Of a stretch of 64,000 nucleotides of DNA, positions 40,701 to 46,700 are shown in pieces. Numbering within the stretch: the first letter of the stretch is position 1; each line of letters starts with the position of its first letter. The notes beneath the pieces are model-generated. The model worked only from the letters and a program-made list of their open reading frames with translations. It was not told the DNA's origin and did not search any database. A program made the position numbers and the translations under genes. Source of the stretch: Symsagittifera roscoffensis (lineage: Eukaryota > Xenacoelomorpha > Acoela > Convolutidae); assembly GCF_963678635.1 (NCBI RefSeq), contig NC_087064.1:11950819-12014818 (forward strand), read 5' to 3'.

Positions 40701-43700
40701 GAACAAAGTTGAATTTTAAAAAGGCAAGGTTTTCCCAAGAGCGTAAGTGAAACAAAATAAAAAAGATAATTCGATAAAAAAAATCCCCCACGAGAGCCCT
40801 GAAAGTCTGCTGTAACCTTTTCACAGAAACCACATAGAATTCCAAATGCTCAGAAACCACAAAAACAAGGTTTCTTCATGCATCAAAAGATTGTTGCATT
40901 ATGAAACACCTTATGAAAAGTTATGAAACATGTTTTTCGCGTTTTTGAAAAATTCCGCATTGAGTCAGCTGTTATTTCAGCTTCGTTGGCGTTCGCTGAC
41001 CTGCTTGTGGGCTGTCTGCTTATGCCAGCAGCTGCTTCCCGGGACATAGGACAGCAGTGGTTCTTCGGACACGTCGGCTGCTCTCTCTTCACCTCCTTCG
41101 ACATCCTCGGGTGCACTGCTTCCATCCTCAATCTGTGTGTCGTCTCATATGACAGGTATTCAAACAGTAACCGACCATTTAAGACACACTTTATAATAAT
41201 TCCCCTCATTTTTTGAACACGCATGGCACGCATGTTCTTTACGTGCGACGAAACAAAATTAGGCAACTTGCTCGCTATATTTGTCCCTGGGAGCCATCAC
41301 AGTAACGAGGCCTGGCTAGGGAAAAATCAGGTCCAATAGTCCAGGTTTGGTCCGGAGTGCCGGGTGACTGAATTTGAAAGTTTGAAATTTGGCGAATGCC
41401 TCTATACATCGGAACCAAGTAGATTCACACAGTATGGTCTCTGTGTGTTCACAAGAGTCGGCAGCTAACTAAAAAAAAAATTGTATCCGAAGATAAAGTC
41501 TTCAACTTCCCAGTTAGATGTCAGTCAGCTGACAACAGTTAGTTACGGCAATTTATGCACGACGTAAGAGGACGAACATACGAGCTGCTCAGCCCTTTAA
41601 GGAGAAACCCTGCTGTGCCTTTGTTTGAATTATTTGCATTTTTTCTGGACTTGGGGCCTGCGCATCCGACTTTCAATTGAGAAGCTGAGAAGAAAACCAC
41701 TTCTTCATCGCTTTATCGAAATAGTTTGATGAAATGAGCGAGGCAACAAAGCGTGAAATATAATTTTTTTTTTTCATTTTCTTCTGCTCGCATTTTGGTT
41801 AAATGAAAAAGAACATCAGACAATTTTTTGTTGGCTGAGTATGGTTTATCCTTTCGTTTTCTCGGTAAGGTCAATTAAGCTATAGTTCTATAAAAATCAC
41901 CAGATTAAAAAAAATAACATACTTGATAAAGGCGCATTTGAGATATGTCTAGCTGTTGGACTAAAAGCAAACAACAGACAAAATAGAAAGGGTGTAATAA
42001 AAACTAACAAGACTGCTCGTATCAGGGCGAAGCCCTGAGTGTTCCGACTGCCTTTTAAGGTTTATGGAGCAGCAGTAATAACATAAAAATTAAATGAAAT
42101 AAAATAAAATGAAATTTTTTTTCCAAAGTTTGAAATTTTTTATGAAAATCATCCCCCCACACGCCATACAAAGTACAAAAAGAGAGATTTCGTTTTTTGT
42201 AACAAATCAATTATGGCAAATAAGCTTCTTTCAACCAATTTGGAACGATTTCTAAGACGGATTAAATCTCCGCTTACGCGTTAATAGCGCGAATTATATC
42301 GCGCATTAATTGTCCCAAATTGGTCAAAATGGCAATCTTTAAACCCTCATAACTTTACGAAATCACAGGTTCAAATTTAAGTTCAGGACAACAATGGCTT
42401 TCGAATGATATGAAAAAAATTCCGTCAAAAATGGCTAGTTAAAAAGTCGAAATTTGTCTGAAGAAAAAAAACCCACCGCGAGCACAAATATTCCGTTACT
42501 TTCGTATCGAAAGTTGGAACAATAAATTAAAAACACCATTTTGCTCAAAAATCGGCTATTTTCTTGATTGAAACTCTGGCAATAAAGCTTGCCTACCAAT
42601 AAAATAAACATGTTCAGAATTTTTCATTATTCAATAAAATAAACATGTTCAGAATTTTTCATTATTCAATTGCAGCATGCTAATTGATCAAAATTAGCAT
42701 TTTTGACACACTTTTTTCCTTTGTTTTTGAGATCTAGTTGGTAAACTTATAAAATTTTGCCGTGATGCAAGCAGATAAGTGTGACTTTGAAGAAGATTCA
42801 GTGTTCTTTGGCTTTTTATCTCAATAATTTAAATCAATTTTACGCACAAAGTCGGGTACAACGTTAAGCAAAAGTTTTGGAAGCAATTAAGCATTCCTTA
42901 CCAGGAACATACTAGTTAAAACATAGTCTGATGAATAAACGAATTCATTTTTTGCCTTTTGAAACTTACTGCAACTGTTATTGTATCACTTAAAAATAGG
43001 TTAGGAAATTTCATCATGAGTGAAAAAACCAGCAAAACAGCTGAAAAACTCTTTAGGGAGAATTCAAATTTCATGGTTGAACATTATATGCATTTTTTGT
43101 TATTTTTTTGGACTGGTTCATGTTGCCTTACCCTCACATTTACAATATCTACAAACTAGCAAACATAAAAAACGTAACATCACGTAGAAGAGCACGCTGA
43201 ATGTTCGCTACAACATTTAACTTCTGTTTTTTTTAAAGAGTAACTTTTGGGTATTTTTGCTTATTCCTCTCAAAAATCAATAGTTTTACATCTTGAACTG
43301 AATATCTTTTGCTTCAATCTGATTGGCTAGAAATAGCCAATCAAATTTCAGCGCCATTTCAAATTTTTTTGTTCATACTTTCAAGTCGATTTATAAATTA
43401 GCCGAATTAGCCAGTTTGATAAAATAACCTGCAGAGTTTTAACCAAAATAAAAATGCTTCTAGAAAAAAATGTCAAAAAAACTGCTCAAAGTTTGCCCTT
43501 GTTAGAAGTCCGCTTAAGAATAAAGAGATTGCATTCGTGTTAACCAAATTAACCAATGTTATTACCATGTTGTTCTCAGCATTCATACATTGAATATTGC
43601 AAATTCACAAATTTAAGAAACTTGAGCGGAATAAGCAAAAAGACTCTAACTTTTTAACTAAATTGATTTGAAAACGTATAACCTGGTATAAAATATAGCA

Positions 43701-46700
43701 ACTGATCTCTGAAAAATTCCTTCACAGTTGAACGAACAATCTTAAAAGTTCACGATTATTTTATTAGTCTTTATTTGTTATTCTACGCCTAATTTGTTAT
43801 TCAAATGGGTAGAAAGAGCTGTATCACAAAACCAAAGTAGTCAAATTTTCCGCACTTACTGAATCATAAAATGAACTTCTATCAACAACTGCCCCTGTGT
43901 TATACCTACCAAGGGGCTATTCTCATGGGCGAAGGACCGAATGGGCGAAAGACTGATGGGCGAAGGATCGAAAACAAAAAGCTGAGAGTCAATTATTGAA
44001 ATGAATCAATTACCGTTTAAATGATTAAGAACTAAATGAAATATAAATTTTGTTCTAATTCGCCGGCGGTCAGTGACGATTTGAAAACTTTGCATATTTC
44101 TGCCGTTTTTATATTCGGCTATTATTTATATTAAATCGCTGAAAATATTTACTTTCTTTGAGAGTTTCACTCTTTCTTTCCAAATTTTGGACTACTGAAA
44201 TCTGATTGGTTGATTTTTTTTTCGCCCATTTGGTCCTCCGCCTATGAGGGATTCCACCTATCTTAAAATCGTCCGAGGGTTGCTAGTAATGTCATTAAAG
44301 GCAGAAGAAGCTTTTGGGGTTACGAATATTTTTTTATTATCTGGACCACACTGTTGGTCGTAGTTCACAATCTGTTGCAGTATTTCGTAATAGTCTCATT
44401 CAGTATCAGACAAAGCAGAACATGGCGGGGAGGAGCTTTGACAATCTGTCGTAGTAAAAAAAGGCTTTGCTTTTATTTGTTTTGTTTTTCTATGCCTGAG
44501 AACAATATTTTAGAGCAGTGCGAGAACATCTGTGTTCGATAATAGAAAAAAAAAACACATTTTTTTCTAGATTTTTAATGGAGCCCAAAATGATTTGATT
44601 GCCATGTATTGTGATTCAAAAGCTTTCACATAATCTTGACAAAAACTTTCAACAAAAAAACGCAAAATGTTTCTTTATGCTTTAAAATGACGAAAAAAAA
44701 TAATTAGACCAGATAAAAAGGAAGTCGGAACAATCAGGGTGTTGCCCTCATACAGGCAGATTAGTCTTAATAGTCTCAGTCAGTAATAGGCGGAGAAGAA
44801 AAATATGGTTTCTTTCTTATTTTGAGTCGTTTTGGTAGCTTTTGAAATCAGTTAATCAGACAAATTGTCTCTTTGTTCGAGAAACTGTTTAGCAACTGAG
44901 ATTTGTGGCAAAATAAATCAAATTTTTTTTCAGGTTTTTGGCGATATCGGCTCCTTTCAAGTATTCCCAGATCATGACCACCAAAGTGGTGGCTCTCCTG
45001 ATTTCGATGGCCTGGCTCAGTGCTCTCATGATATCTATAGTTCCGGTCCTGCTCAAATGGCACTTGAAGGCAGGCTTCTGACACCATTCAACTTCAGATT
45101 TTTAAAAATAATAACACACAGGCTTGAAATAAAAAACTTATTTAATTTATTAAAATATTATTCAAGAAATAAAACTTTAAGAAATAATAATTTAATTTTA
45201 AAAATAATCTTAAAAAATTTTTCGAATAAACTGAAAAATAATTTAGTTATTTAATAAATAAAAAGTTTGAAAATATTTAAAGTAGACTTTAAAATCTTAA
45301 AAATAGCTTCTGTCAAAGTGTCGGAATTTGTTCGGTAAACAAACCTGAACGAAGTTAGTTAGCTTAAAACTGCTCATTATGACGTGGTAAATCAGTTTTT
45401 TTTTTTACTAATTTCAACATGAAAACTTGTCAAAAAATCTAACTAACCTAGAAAAACGGTTTATTGGCCAAATAAGTCACCAACACTATCATTTTTTGGT
45501 TTTTGGCGTTGAAGTTGAATATAAAACGAAAATCCATTCAAGTTTCAAAGTGGCTTAAAAAATTGAGCTGAACAAAAATTAGCAAAAAAAATAGCGAAGG
45601 TACCTTAATTATCAAGACTCTAACATAGTAACTGATTGTCAACTATCAAAAGTAACTGTCCCGCTGTTTCTTTGTTCGATTATTCCCTTCGTGAATTTTA
45701 AGATAGTATGCTAAGCAACCTATAGTTTGCGTGATCAATCAACTAAAATAGATAAAATAATTTAATCAGTTTGGATGAATTACCTCATAACCTTTACTAA
45801 TGTATTTAAAACTTGCAATGTCAGAACCTGCCTGCCACAAGGATCCTTCGGTGCTTCCCGTAGACTGTGAACTTACCCTAAACACACCATACGCATTGAT
45901 ATCCAGTGCAATTTCATTCTACATACCAGCCATGATAATACTCGGAACAAATTGCCGAGTGTTCCTAATAGCGAGACTACAGCAGAAGCAAATCCGAAAA
46001 ACTAACCTCCAGATGTCGGTGTCGGTAAAAACAAGTGAAACCTGTTCCGACAGCAAAAAGTCACTGCGCAAAATTAAATCGGACCCGGGCGAGGATAAAA
46101 GGGACCCCAATAAAAGGTCCTTTAGAGGGCGTCAGATTTTGTCCAAAATTGGAGTTCCAAAGCCCCATTTGAAGAAAAATCAGAAGGCGACTATCACAAT
46201 CGGAATTATCATCAGGTGAGATAAGATATGACACATGTTTAAAAAATAAATCAAAGCAAACTAGATCATTTTTGATTCTATAAAGGCAATTTTTGACAAT
46301 TTAAATCGGCTCATACAACAGTTTCAAGTAAATTCTAAGAAACAACCAGCACCTAACCTGAGATAAGCTTATTATTTTTTGAAATATTCTTCACCAAGTC
46401 CTTGTTTTTGACGTATCGTTGAACATTTTTATTTCTTGAGCCTTACTTGTCCTTTTTTTATGCAAAAAAAACACAATTAATGAAGTCGAGATTATTGTGT
46501 AATTGAATCATATTTGATTTGTCCATCAGTACTTTTCTGGTGTGTTGGACGCCCTTCTTTTTCTGCAATGTGCTGTTCCAATTCTGCTGTGAAAACTTCA
46601 CTCTGTTCACGGTGGTCACGTGGATAGGGTACATCAACAGCTGTTTCAACCCTGTTATCCTGTACTGCTTCAACAGGGAGTACAGGTGAAAAAGAACTGA

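Larger units (their letters stand above)
7739..40980 (+). other. Receptor intron 1, 33,242 bp
   Basis: Phase 1, GTAAGT donor and GTTATTTCAG acceptor. It holds family A copies, two family C copies, one full family B copy and a 290-bp tandem array, listed separately. Stretches with nothing nameable: 7739-8957 (a faint diverged family A trace near 8325-8375), 9700-11531 (a family B-like scrap near 10285-10375), 12491-13571, 13890-15967, 17126-18035, 20031-20340, 20400-22120, 23680-24091, 24345-24635, 25081-25960, 26200-27640, 28200-29700, 31026-32064, 32881-33950, 34750-35909, 36400-37079, 37300-38400 and 38505-40980. I found no convincing nested gene on either strand. ORFs up to 117 codons here (12882-13211, 14776-15126, 35533-35886) are low-complexity and match nothing I know. 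Confidence 0.85.
41156..44933 (+). other. Receptor intron 2, 3,778 bp
   Basis: GTATTC donor and AATTTTTTTTCAG acceptor, phase 2. Holds a full family A copy (42006-42522), a 35-bp tandem duplication, an inverted-repeat element at 43911-44258 and a family A scrap at 44720. The rest (41156-41980, 42670-43910, 44260-44715) is AT-rich with no recognised feature. Confidence 0.9.

Noticed and set aside
40883-41266. 127-codon minus-strand ORF
   Set aside because: Antisense shadow of GC-rich receptor exon 2; no domain.
44865-45254. 129-codon + ORF
   Set aside because: Neighbouring frame of receptor exon 3; its second half is Lys/Asn/Ile low complexity from AT-rich intron.
46684-46689. TGA right after NREYR as the receptor stop codon
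   Set aside because: TACAG|GTGAAA is a good donor and exon 47840 continues in the correct phase with TAFQRVL, the family's usual helix 8 sequence. The stop is used only if intron 5 is retained.
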